From: Clostridiales bacterium
Lineage (GTDB): Bacteria; Bacillota; Clostridia; Christensenellales; Borkfalkiaceae
Assembly: GCA_015069285.1 (NCBI GenBank)
Contig: SVIX01000001.1
Location: 26,020 to 90,019 of the forward strand
Reading direction: 5' to 3'
DNA: 64,000 bases
The stretch's first letter is position 1. Every line of letters starts with the position of its first letter. Under the pieces are notes generated by a model. It was not told the origin of the DNA and ran no database searches. It saw only the letters and a list, made by a program, of their open reading frames with translations. Both the position numbers and the translations under genes were made by a program. Below are positions 50,861-58,496 of this stretch, piece by piece.

Positions 50861-51178
50861 ATGATTAAATTACTTGAACTTAGAACGGAAAAGAATATTT
50901 CACAACGAGGAATAGCGAAAGAGCTACATATTAGCCAAGGAACTTATAATAATTGGGAAAACGGAAAAACGCAACCGTCTATCGAGCAACTAATCGCCTT
51001 AGCTGATTTTTTTGAAGTATCGGTAGATTATTTAATCAGTCATTCCGACGATTACGGAACGATAGGCATAAAGACGTCACCTTTACTGTCAAACGACGAG
51101 CAACAATTCCTAACTTATTTCCGCGCGCTATCGGTAGAAGCGAAAAACGCGCTATTGAAATTCCTTTCGCATATATAA
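50861..51178 (+). CDS. XRE-family transcriptional regulator
   Basis: 105 residues from the ATG at 50861, with AGGAG eight bases upstream; an earlier in-frame start lacks support. The HTH covers residues 4-58 (LRTEKNISQRGIAKELHISQGTYNNWENGKTQPSIEQL), followed by FFEVSVDYLISHSDDY, typical of Cro/CI-like regulators, and a short C-terminal helical tail. It is divergent from a membrane operon with a palindromic operator between them. It probably represses that operon and perhaps itself. Confidence 0.88.
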   Translation: MIKLLELRTEKNISQRGIAKELHISQGTYNNWENGKTQPSIEQLIALADFFEVSVDYLISHSDDYGTIGIKTSPLLSNDEQQFLTYFRALSVEAKNALLKFLSHI

Positions 51179-51184
51179 AAAATT

Positions 51185-51210
51185 ACCGCCACGCTTTTTA
51201 GCGTGGCGGT
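51185..51210. terminator. Bidirectional terminator between the XRE gene and pnp
   Basis: A perfect 11-bp stem ACCGCCACGCT/AGCGTGGCGGT with a TTTT loop lies between convergent genes. Confidence 0.75.
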
Positions 51211-51226
51211 CGTATCGTGTTTAGGA

Positions 51227-53326
51227 TTAGTCCATTTTTTCAAGCAATCTTAAATCGATTCCCTTTTCGCCGATTTTAATAATTTCTACTTTTACTTTAT
51301 CGCCGATGTTGAGTACGTCTTCCACTTGGTTGACGCGTTGTTCGGAAAGCTTGGAAATGTGAATCATTCCGTCTTTACCGGGCGCAAATTCTACGAACGC
51401 GCCGACTTTCGACAAAATTCTCACGACAACGCCGACGAACATATCGCCAACTTCAGGGTCGTGCGCAATCGATTCCACAATCGCTTTCGCGCGGTTCGCA
51501 TTCGCCACGTCGCCGTAGCAAGCGACGCATACCGTTCCGTCTTCTTCGATGTCAATCTTCGTGCCCGTTTGTTCGATAATCTTGTTGATAACCTTACCTT
51601 GTTTGCCGACGACGTCGCCAATTTTTTCAGGATTAATTTTGAAAGTGATAATCTTCGGTGCGTAATCGGAAAGCTTTTCGTTTACAGCAGGGATACATTC
51701 GAGCATCTTATTCAAAATAAATCTTCTGCCTTCTTGCGCTTGCGCGATTGCGTCGAGCATAATTTGTTCGGAAATACCTTTAATCTTGATATCCATTTGG
51801 ATAGCCGTGATACCCTTTTCCGTACCCGCTACCTTAAAGTCCATATCGCCGAGGAAGTCTTCCAAACCTTGAATATCCGTCATAATGACGTACTTACCCG
51901 TTTCGGGGTCTTTAATCAAGCCCATAGCGCAACCTGCAACGGGCGCTTTGATGGGAACGCCTGCGTCCATAAGCGCCATCGTCGAACCGCAAACGGACGC
52001 CATCGACGACGAACCGTTGGAGGACATAATATCCGATACCACGCGGATTGCGTACGGGAATTGGTCGGGTTCGGGAATTACGGGAACGAGCGCGCGTTCT
52101 GCAAGCGCGCCGTGACCGATTTCACGACGACCGGGGCTTCTAAGCGCCTTTGCTTCGCCCGTACAATAGCCGGGGAAGTTGTATTGGTGCATATATCTCT
52201 TTTCTTCTTCTTCGTCAAGACCTTCCATTCTTTGCGCTTCGCCGAGCATACCGAGCGTACAAGTGGTAAGGGCTTGCGTTTGACCTCTCGTGAATACAGC
52301 CGAGCCGTGTACTCTGGGAAGAACGCCGTGTTCGCACCAGATAGGACGAACTTCTTTCAAGCCTCTGCCGTCGGGACGGATACCCTTATCGAAAATCTTC
52401 GCGCGAACGATGCCTTTTACGATATAGTAAATGGAATCTTTTACTTCGCGCATTTGGTCGGGATAAATTTCCGCGAAATGTTCGATAATTTCTTGTTCCG
52501 CAAGATTTTGTCTTGCCTGTCTTTCTTGTCTATCGAAAGTATCGAGCGCTTGTTCCAACTTCGCGTAGCCGTATTCTCTAACCGCCGCGTCCAAATCTTC
52601 GGGAATATGGTACAATTCCATTTCTTTCTTGGGTTTGCCCGCGACTTTTGCGATTTCTTCAATCCACGCGCATACCTTTTTGATTTCTTCGTGACCGTAC
52701 ATAATCGCGCCGACCATTTCCGCGTCCGTTACTTCTTTCGCGCCCGCTTCAATCATAAGGATTGCGTCTTTCGTACCTGCAAGGGAAAGGTGAATGGTGC
52801 TCTTTTCCTTTTCTTCCACCGTAGGGTTGATGATATATTTTCCGTCGATACAACCTACGATAACCGAACCCGTAGGACCTGCCCAAGGAATATCGGAAAT
52901 AGAAAGGGCTACGGACGAACCAATCATCGCCAAAGGCTCGGGCGCAATATCGGGGTCAACGGAAAGCGCCGTCGCTACGACGACTACGTCGTTGAAAATT
53001 CCCTTCGGGAATAAGGGACGGATAGGTCTGTCAATCAAACGGCTAACCAAAATCGCTTTATCGGACGCTCTGCCCTCGCGCTTTTTGAAACCGCCGGGGA
53101 TTTTACCTACGGCGAACATTTTTTCTTCATAGTCTACCGAAAGCGGGAAAAAGTCCATTCCTTCTCTCGCCGTTTCCGACATACATACGGTTACGTTTAC
53201 CGCCGTGTCACCACAGCGTACGAGGCAAGCGCCGTTCGCTTGTTCGGCGTATTTACCGATTTCTACGATAAGTTCTTTGCCTGCATAGTCCATTCTAAAT
53301 TCTTTGTAATTGCTTAAATCCGGCAT
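51227..53326 (-). CDS. pnp: Polyribonucleotide nucleotidyltransferase (PNPase)
   Basis: 699 residues from the ATG at 53326 (AAGGAG upstream); 17 more residues in the longer frame are unsupported. Two RNase PH domains (for example GFKKREGRASDKAILVSRLIDR and the second-core FTRGQTQAL and SNGSSSMASVCGS), a KH domain (EKIGDVVGKQGKVINKI) and a C-terminal S1 domain (GVVVRILSKVGAFVEFAPGKDG). It degrades RNA phosphorolytically. Directly downstream of rpsO, the conserved order. Confidence 0.97.
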   Translation of the reverse strand: MPDLSNYKEFRMDYAGKELIVEIGKYAEQANGACLVRCGDTAVNVTVCMSETAREGMDFFPLSVDYEEKMFAVGKIPGGFKKREGRASDKAILVSRLIDRPIRPLFPKGIFNDVVVVATALSVDPDIAPEPLAMIGSSVALSISDIPWAGPTGSVIVGCIDGKYIINPTVEEKEKSTIHLSLAGTKDAILMIEAGAKEVTDAEMVGAIMYGHEEIKKVCAWIEEIAKVAGKPKKEMELYHIPEDLDAAVREYGYAKLEQALDTFDRQERQARQNLAEQEIIEHFAEIYPDQMREVKDSIYYIVKGIVRAKIFDKGIRPDGRGLKEVRPIWCEHGVLPRVHGSAVFTRGQTQALTTCTLGMLGEAQRMEGLDEEEEKRYMHQYNFPGYCTGEAKALRSPGRREIGHGALAERALVPVIPEPDQFPYAIRVVSDIMSSNGSSSMASVCGSTMALMDAGVPIKAPVAGCAMGLIKDPETGKYVIMTDIQGLEDFLGDMDFKVAGTEKGITAIQMDIKIKGISEQIMLDAIAQAQEGRRFILNKMLECIPAVNEKLSDYAPKIITFKINPEKIGDVVGKQGKVINKIIEQTGTKIDIEEDGTVCVACYGDVANANRAKAIVESIAHDPEVGDMFVGVVVRILSKVGAFVEFAPGKDGMIHISKLSEQRVNQVEDVLNIGDKVKVEIIKIGEKGIDLRLLEKMD

Positions 53327-53462
53327 AATAATTTTTCTCCTTTTCTCTTCTTTGTTTGTTCTTGTCCACGAACGCAACCGTTGCGACCGTGGGAATTACG
53401 AATGAAGGCGTTTTCAAACTTGCCGTAGCTTGTCCGCGCTACTTCCCCCGTATATACACGAA

Positions 53463-53489
53463 AAAGAGCGAGTTAAAACCCCGCTCTTT
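53463..53489 (-). terminator. Terminator after rpsO
   Basis: An eight-bp stem (53463-53470 with 53482-53489) and T-run on the minus strand, 12 bases after the rpsO stop; partial termination would allow read-through to pnp. Confidence 0.7.
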
Positions 53490-53500
53490 CGCGTTTCAAA

Positions 53501-53755
53501 TTATTTACGAAGTCCTAACGCTTCGATAATTGCTCTATATCTTTGAATATCCTTTTCTTTAAGATAGTCGAGCAAGCCTCTACGTTTACCTACCATCTTC
53601 AAAAGACCGCGACGGGAATGGTTGTCCTGCTTGTGCGTTTTGAGGTGTTCGTTGAGGTGGTTGATTCTTTGCGTGAGCAAAGCAATCTGTACTTCGGGCG
53701 AACCCGTGTCGCCTTCGTGGGTTGCATACTTTACAATAATTTCGTTCTTTTCCAT
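53501..53755 (-). CDS. rpsO: Small ribosomal subunit protein S15
   Basis: 84 residues, slightly short (usually 88-89). The family core [24 protein letters not shown] and [21 protein letters not shown] is intact, which binds 16S rRNA helix 22. The binding site AGGAGG precedes the ATG at 53755. Promoter and a folded leader lie upstream; pnp follows. Confidence 0.97.
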   Translation of the reverse strand: MEKNEIIVKYATHEGDTGSPEVQIALLTQRINHLNEHLKTHKQDNHSRRGLLKMVGKRRGLLDYLKEKDIQRYRAIIEALGLRK

Positions 53756-53832
53756 TTCTTTTTATCCTCCTATGGAATGTTATCTCGTATCTCAAAGGGT
53801 ATCGTGGAGAATCGAAACTCTTTGAAACCGTT
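53756..53832 (-). promoter_or_regulatory. Structured leader of rpsO, possible S15 autoregulatory element
   Basis: The predicted leader is about 76 bases. On the minus strand TCAAAG pairs with CTTTGA around an inner TCG/CGA stem. S15 leader elements are known in many Bacillota with various shapes; this one was not matched to a known class. Confidence 0.4.
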
Positions 53833-53838
53833 GCTATT

Positions 53839-53867
53839 ATTGTACCACATTCTTTTGCGAATGTAAA
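53839..53867 (-). promoter_or_regulatory. Sigma-A promoter of rpsO
   Basis: On the minus strand TTTACA (53867-53862), 17 bases, TACAAT (53844-53839). Confidence 0.7.
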
Positions 53868-53902
53868 ACAATTTTCACCGCTTTTTTCTTTTTTTTACGC
53901 GT

Positions 53903-55279
53903 TTACTCAAAAAATTTGCGTTTATTGGCAATTAAACCGTCTACGCCTTGAATATAAGTGCGCAAATCTTTAGGCGCGCCCAAACGGTTTATTAGCCCTT
54001 TTTCCGTAAAAACGCGTTTGGATATACCGTTTGCGCCGACGGCTAAATTATCCGCCGTTTCTTCCATTACGTCGATATTATACACGCAAGCTTTTCCCGC
54101 TTTCGTCCAACCCACGTTTTCGTTGTTGCCCGCTTGGTATTTTTGACGGTACATATAGTAGGGCAAGTACCCGTTTTGCGACAAAACACGACGAGAAGAC
54201 GCTATCATTTCCGAAATGAAATTGTTTTCAATATAGGAAATTTCTTCTTTGAGTTTCGCGCCCGATTTCAAGGACAAACAATGCACCGTGATATTATCCG
54301 CGCCCGTGTCCACCGCTTTTTGAACGCCCCTTTCAAACGTTTGCACGTCTTCCCCTTCTAATCCCGCTATCAAATCGATATTGACGGTAAAATCGTATTT
54401 CTTGCTCATTTCAAACGCCTTGTAAAAATCCGCTACCGTATGTTTGCGCCCGATAGCTTTTAGCGTTTCGTCCGAAAAGGTTTGGGGGTTGATACAAATT
54501 CTCGTCACGCCAAAGTCTTTAAGCAGTCGCAACTTTTCTTCCGAAAACACGTCGGGACGACCTGCCTCCACCGTGTACTCCACCCTCTTTTTCGCGCCGT
54601 CAAAAACGCCTTCCACCGCTTTTAATACCCGTTCTAAATCGGGAGAATCGAGCGCGAACGGCGTTCCGCCACCGATATATACGCTACGCAAATTTTTTAC
54701 GCTTTCTATCGACGCTTGCGTTTCGCGTTCTAAACAGTCGAGGTATTCGGGTAAAAAGGAACGGGTTTTGTCTATCGGCGCGGTGATAAACGAACAGTAA
54801 GCGCATTTGCTCGGACAAAAGGGTAAAGACACGAAAAAATCGGTATTGTCGTCCCGTTTTTGGTATATCCCCTTTTGCGTATCGAGGATTTGCTCCACGA
54901 GCGAAATATTATCCTCTTGCACCTGCATACGACGAAAAAGCGCGGTAAAGTCGTGACCGTTTTCTATTTCCGTGTACGCAAGTTTGGTAGGGCGTATGCC
55001 CGTAAGCGCGCCCCAAGGCATTTTTTCGCCGTACTTTTCGCTTAAAATTTCGTACAAACGGAGCTTAGCGAAACGGCGTTCTAAACGCTTGAAAACGAGT
55101 TCGTTTTCCGCCTTTTCGCTATCCGCAAAGGAAAACTTCTCACCGTCCACTTCAAACGCGTTATAAAACACCCCTTCCTCAAAACGGAAAGAATGTACGA
55201 TAAATTGTGGACGCGTCTTAAACAGGCGCGCCACGTCCAATAATTCGTTTTCCAAAAAAGTACAATTCGTCGTGAGCAT
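53903..55279 (-). CDS. hemZ: HemZ-like radical SAM protein (coproporphyrinogen dehydrogenase family)
   Basis: 458 residues from the ATG at 55279 (GAGGA upstream); a much longer frame is rejected because it would overlap the upstream gene. The radical SAM cluster CPSKCAYC (CxxxCxxC) is near residue 165, with an IGGGTPFALDS glycine motif after it and a HemN-like C-terminal part (YYMYRQKYQAGNNENVGWTKAG). Family members are proposed to oxidise coproporphyrinogen III, but many HemN-like proteins have other roles. Located beside the MBL and rel genes, the usual clostridial order. Confidence 0.85.
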   Translation of the reverse strand: MLTTNCTFLENELLDVARLFKTRPQFIVHSFRFEEGVFYNAFEVDGEKFSFADSEKAENELVFKRLERRFAKLRLYEILSEKYGEKMPWGALTGIRPTKLAYTEIENGHDFTALFRRMQVQEDNISLVEQILDTQKGIYQKRDDNTDFFVSLPFCPSKCAYCSFITAPIDKTRSFLPEYLDCLERETQASIESVKNLRSVYIGGGTPFALDSPDLERVLKAVEGVFDGAKKRVEYTVEAGRPDVFSEEKLRLLKDFGVTRICINPQTFSDETLKAIGRKHTVADFYKAFEMSKKYDFTVNIDLIAGLEGEDVQTFERGVQKAVDTGADNITVHCLSLKSGAKLKEEISYIENNFISEMIASSRRVLSQNGYLPYYMYRQKYQAGNNENVGWTKAGKACVYNIDVMEETADNLAVGANGISKRVFTEKGLINRLGAPKDLRTYIQGVDGLIANKRKFFE

Positions 55280-55313
55280 ATTTTTCCTCGTATGTATACA
55301 AATGGTCAAGGGG

Positions 55314-55332
55314 ATAATTTCCTCGACCTTTT
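55314..55332. repeat. Short motif shared with repeat family 2
   Basis: GGTCAAGGGGATAATTTCC resembles the CAAGGGAATAATTCCCTTG hairpin in copy C (56230-56248) and the similar insert in copy A. It lies in the 89-base gap between the MBL gene and hemZ. Confidence 0.5.
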
Positions 55333-55368
55333 GCTTTCGTTTACACGAGCCGAAGGCGCGCGTAATTT

Positions 55369-55989
55369 TTATAAATCCGTCAAAAACGGGTTGGTTTTGC
55401 GTTCGGTGGCTATCGTCGTTTGTTCGCCGTGACCTGCGTATATCGGCATATCCTCCATAACGCAAATGCGTTTTAGGCTTTGGCGCAGGGCGCGTAAATC
55501 GCCCGTCGGGAAGTCGGTGCGCCCGATACTGCCTGCAAAGAGCGTATCGCCCGTGAATAGGTGTTTACCGCCTTGTTCGTCCGTGACGAGGTAACACGCG
55601 CTACCCGCCGTATGCCCGGGGGTGGCGATAACTTGAACGCGTATTCCGCAAAGCTCTATTTCTTGCCCGTCTTTTAGGGTTTCCGCCACCGTGTACGCAC
55701 TTCGGGGCGCGCCGAAAAAGGAAAATAAATCGGCGTTCGTTCCGATAAGCGGTTTTTCCTTATCCAAACAAAGCACTTTTGCGCCGGACTCTTGTAAGCC
55801 TTGCACGCCTTCGACGTGGTCGAAGTGACAATGCGTTAAAAGCACGAAACGCGCCGTTAAACCGAGCTTTATTAGCTCCGCTTGAACGCGGGGCTGAGCA
55901 GGGTCGATAACGACGGCGTTTTGGTTGTCTGCGGTGAGGACGTAAGCGTTCGCGCCGAAACCGCGTGGTGAAATTTGAATAATTTTCAT
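55369..55989 (-). CDS. Metallo-beta-lactamase fold hydrolase (glyoxalase II-like)
   Basis: 206 residues. Metal-binding motif THCHFDHVEGV (HxHxDH) near residue 53, then TPGHTAGSACYL, LFTGDTLFAGSIGRTD and a final GHGEQTTIATE, all zinc ligands present. Family includes hydroxyacylglutathione hydrolases, though clostridial members act on other thioesters. The substrate is unknown. It lies between rel and hemZ, the common clostridial gene order, with repeat copy C upstream. Confidence 0.88.
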   Translation of the reverse strand: MKIIQISPRGFGANAYVLTADNQNAVVIDPAQPRVQAELIKLGLTARFVLLTHCHFDHVEGVQGLQESGAKVLCLDKEKPLIGTNADLFSFFGAPRSAYTVAETLKDGQEIELCGIRVQVIATPGHTAGSACYLVTDEQGGKHLFTGDTLFAGSIGRTDFPTGDLRALRQSLKRICVMEDMPIYAGHGEQTTIATERKTNPFLTDL

Positions 55990-56051
55990 AGCTATTATAT
56001 CAAGTATTGAGATACGGCACGCAAAACGGGCAGGACCGCTTACGCGGTGAA

Positions 56052-56262
56052 TAGCGCAACCTTTGGTTGCTTTTCGAAAGGCTTGTTTTTGCGAGGGCTC
56101 TTCTCACGCAAGGCAAGGTGAACCTTGCGCTCGGTCACCGTTCGCGCGAGGCTTATGCGCTCACTCATCTCGCCCCTACAAAGCATTATCAATGCTTTGC
56201 TTTACGGGTAGCTCGTCCTCAGCAATCCGCAAGGGAATAATTCCCTTGACCTTTTAGTTGGA
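56052..56262. repeat. Dispersed repeat family 2, copy C
   Basis: About 210 bp in the same orientation as copies A and B, 44 kb away, with the same GCAAGGTGAACCTTGC stem and AAAGCATT/AATGCTTT hairpin. It adds a perfect hairpin CAAGGGAA/TTCCCTTG (56230-56248). It lies in the rel to MBL interval (55990-56337), which holds no gene; 56263-56337 contains only a weak ACGCC/GGCGT pairing. Confidence 0.85.
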
Positions 56263-56337
56263 ATACGCCACTTTGGAGCATAGCGACAGCGTCTAAGAAA
56301 GATTGTCACGCCTACGGCTCGGGGTAACGGGGCGTTT

Positions 56338-58482
56338 TTACGATAACGAAGTAATACGGTGGACTTCGTAGATGCGTTTATCCGCTTGCATTTTTTTAAT
56401 AAGCGAGTCCACTTCTGAAATATCGGTAAGGGAGATAGACGCCTCCAACACCGCGTCGCGGTTTTTGTCTATTCGTCCGTTGATTGCCGTAATGGCAAGT
56501 TTCAGTTCGGAAACGACGGAAGAAAGAACGGAAAGCGCGGCGCCTTGGTCGGTTGCGCGAATGGAAATGTTCGCGTTGTATTTTTGTTTCGCGCCTGCCT
56601 CGATTTGCCAAGAGGCGGATAAAAGGCGTTCCTGTTCTACGTTTTTAATATTCGGGCAATCGGAGCGGTGAATGACCACGCCTCTACCGCGCGAGGTGTA
56701 CCCTACGATTTCGTCGCCCGGGACGGGGGAACAGCAACCTGCGAATTTGACGAGCATACCTGCTTGTCCGTTGACGAGTACGCCACCGATATTTTTACCC
56801 GTTCCGCCTGCGTGCACTTCAACGGCGTGCGGAATTTCTTTACGGTAATAGTCTATAAGTTTAAATAAAACTTGATTGACGGAAATAGAGCCGTAACCCA
56901 CGGCGGCAAACATTTCTTCCGTTTCGTTGAACGAAAAACGCTCGGAAATGCGTTTAAAACTTTCTTGCGTAAGAAGCGAAGATAAATTAAATCCGCGTTT
57001 TTTCGCCTCGTCTTCAAGTTTGGTTTGTCCAAGGCGGATATTTTCTTCCTTCAATTCGTTTTTATAGAATTGGCGGATTTTTGCCTTGGCGCTAGAAGAT
57101 TTGACGAATTTAAGCCAATCGCGCGAAGGGCCTTTGGAGTTGGGCGACGTGATGATTTCCACGACGTCCCCTACTTGTAAAGTCGTCGTAAGCGGTACGA
57201 TTTTAGAATTGACGCGCGCGCCCGTACAGCGGTTTCCTACTTCCGAGTGAATAGCGTACGCAAAATCGACGGGCGTTGCCTCCGGGGGTAAGGAAATAAC
57301 TTTACCGCGCGGAGTAAACACGAGCAATTCGTGGCTGTAAAGTTCCGTTTTCAGCGCGTCGACGAATTCTTTGGAGTCTTTCAAATCCCCTTCCCATTCC
57401 ATAACCTCGCGCATCCAAGCAAGACGGTTTTCGAAGTTGTTTTGCGACTCTTCCGTTTTGCCTTCTTTGTACTTCCAATGCGCGGCGATACCGAATTCTG
57501 CGATTTTGTGCATTTCTTCGGTACGGATTTGAATTTCAAAGGGTTGTCCGAAGCTCGTCATAACCGTCGTGTGCAACGATTGGTATTTATTGGGTTTGGG
57601 GGTAGCGATATAATCTTTAATTCTTCCGGGGAACGGTTTCCACTTTTCGTGAATTTCCCCAAGAACGGTATAACATTCTCTCACGTCTTTGACGATAACG
57701 CGCACCGCCGTTAAATCGTAAATTTGGTCTAACGATTTCCCCTTATTTTTCATTTTTTTATAGATGGAATAGAAATGCTTGGGTCTACCGAATACTTCGC
57801 CCTCTACGCCGTCGTGTTGCATTAAATCCTTTATTTCTTCTACGATTTTCGCAACGAAGTCTTTGCGTTCGGAAAGCCGTTCCCGAATATTATACACGAG
57901 GTATTCGTACGCCTCGGGGTCAAGATATTTTAAGCACAAGTCTTCCAGCTCGCATTTAATTTGCGAAATACCGAGCCGTCCCGCGAGGGGAGCGTAAATT
58001 TCAAGCGTTTCGCTTGCCATACGTTGTTGGCGTTCGTGCGATAAAAAATTAAGCGAACGCATATTATGCAATCTGTCGGCAAGCTTGATAATAATTACGC
58101 GGATATCCTTTGCCATTGCGACGAAAATTTTACGAAAATTTTCCGCGTCCGCGTCCTCTTGAGATTTAAAAACGATTTTTTCAAGTTTGGTAACGCCACT
58201 TACGAGTCTTAAAACTTCCTCGCCGAATTCACGGCAAACGTCCTCTTCCGTCGCGCTCGTATCTTCAATGACGTCGTGCAAAAGCGCCGCCGCTATCGTT
58301 TCGGCGTCCAAGCCTAAATCCATAAGAATTTCCGCTACCGCGCAAGGATGAATAAAATACGGCTCACCCGACGCGCGTTTTTGGTTTACGTGCGCTACTT
58401 TGGCGTATTCGTACGCCGAAAGCAATTTTTCACAGTCTTTCGCGTCGTAACTACTCTTAATTTTTTTTAACGTCGTTTCCAT
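56338..58482 (-). CDS. rel: Bifunctional (p)ppGpp synthetase/hydrolase Rel
   Basis: 714 residues, full length. N-terminal HD hydrolase domain (LLHDVIEDTSATEE), synthetase domain (YSIYKKMKNKGKSLDQIYDLTAVRV, then ATPKPNKYQSLHTTV), TGS domain (VFTPRGKVISLPPEATPVDFAYAIHSEVG) and C-terminal ACT domain. It makes and degrades the stringent-response alarmone. GGAG precedes the ATG at 58482. 14 bases after recJ. Both activities look intact by motif. Confidence 0.96.
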   Translation of the reverse strand: METTLKKIKSSYDAKDCEKLLSAYEYAKVAHVNQKRASGEPYFIHPCAVAEILMDLGLDAETIAAALLHDVIEDTSATEEDVCREFGEEVLRLVSGVTKLEKIVFKSQEDADAENFRKIFVAMAKDIRVIIIKLADRLHNMRSLNFLSHERQQRMASETLEIYAPLAGRLGISQIKCELEDLCLKYLDPEAYEYLVYNIRERLSERKDFVAKIVEEIKDLMQHDGVEGEVFGRPKHFYSIYKKMKNKGKSLDQIYDLTAVRVIVKDVRECYTVLGEIHEKWKPFPGRIKDYIATPKPNKYQSLHTTVMTSFGQPFEIQIRTEEMHKIAEFGIAAHWKYKEGKTEESQNNFENRLAWMREVMEWEGDLKDSKEFVDALKTELYSHELLVFTPRGKVISLPPEATPVDFAYAIHSEVGNRCTGARVNSKIVPLTTTLQVGDVVEIITSPNSKGPSRDWLKFVKSSSAKAKIRQFYKNELKEENIRLGQTKLEDEAKKRGFNLSSLLTQESFKRISERFSFNETEEMFAAVGYGSISVNQVLFKLIDYYRKEIPHAVEVHAGGTGKNIGGVLVNGQAGMLVKFAGCCSPVPGDEIVGYTSRGRGVVIHRSDCPNIKNVEQERLLSASWQIEAGAKQKYNANISIRATDQGAALSVLSSVVSELKLAITAINGRIDKNRDAVLEASISLTDISEVDSLIKKMQADKRIYEVHRITSLS

Positions 58483-58496
58483 ACAGTTTTCTCCAT

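Noticed and set aside
51326..53014. A 562-codon open frame antisense to pnp
   Set aside because: It lies wholly opposite a clearly conserved PNPase gene, its translation resembles no protein, and it has no ribosome binding site. It arises from codon bias of the true gene.
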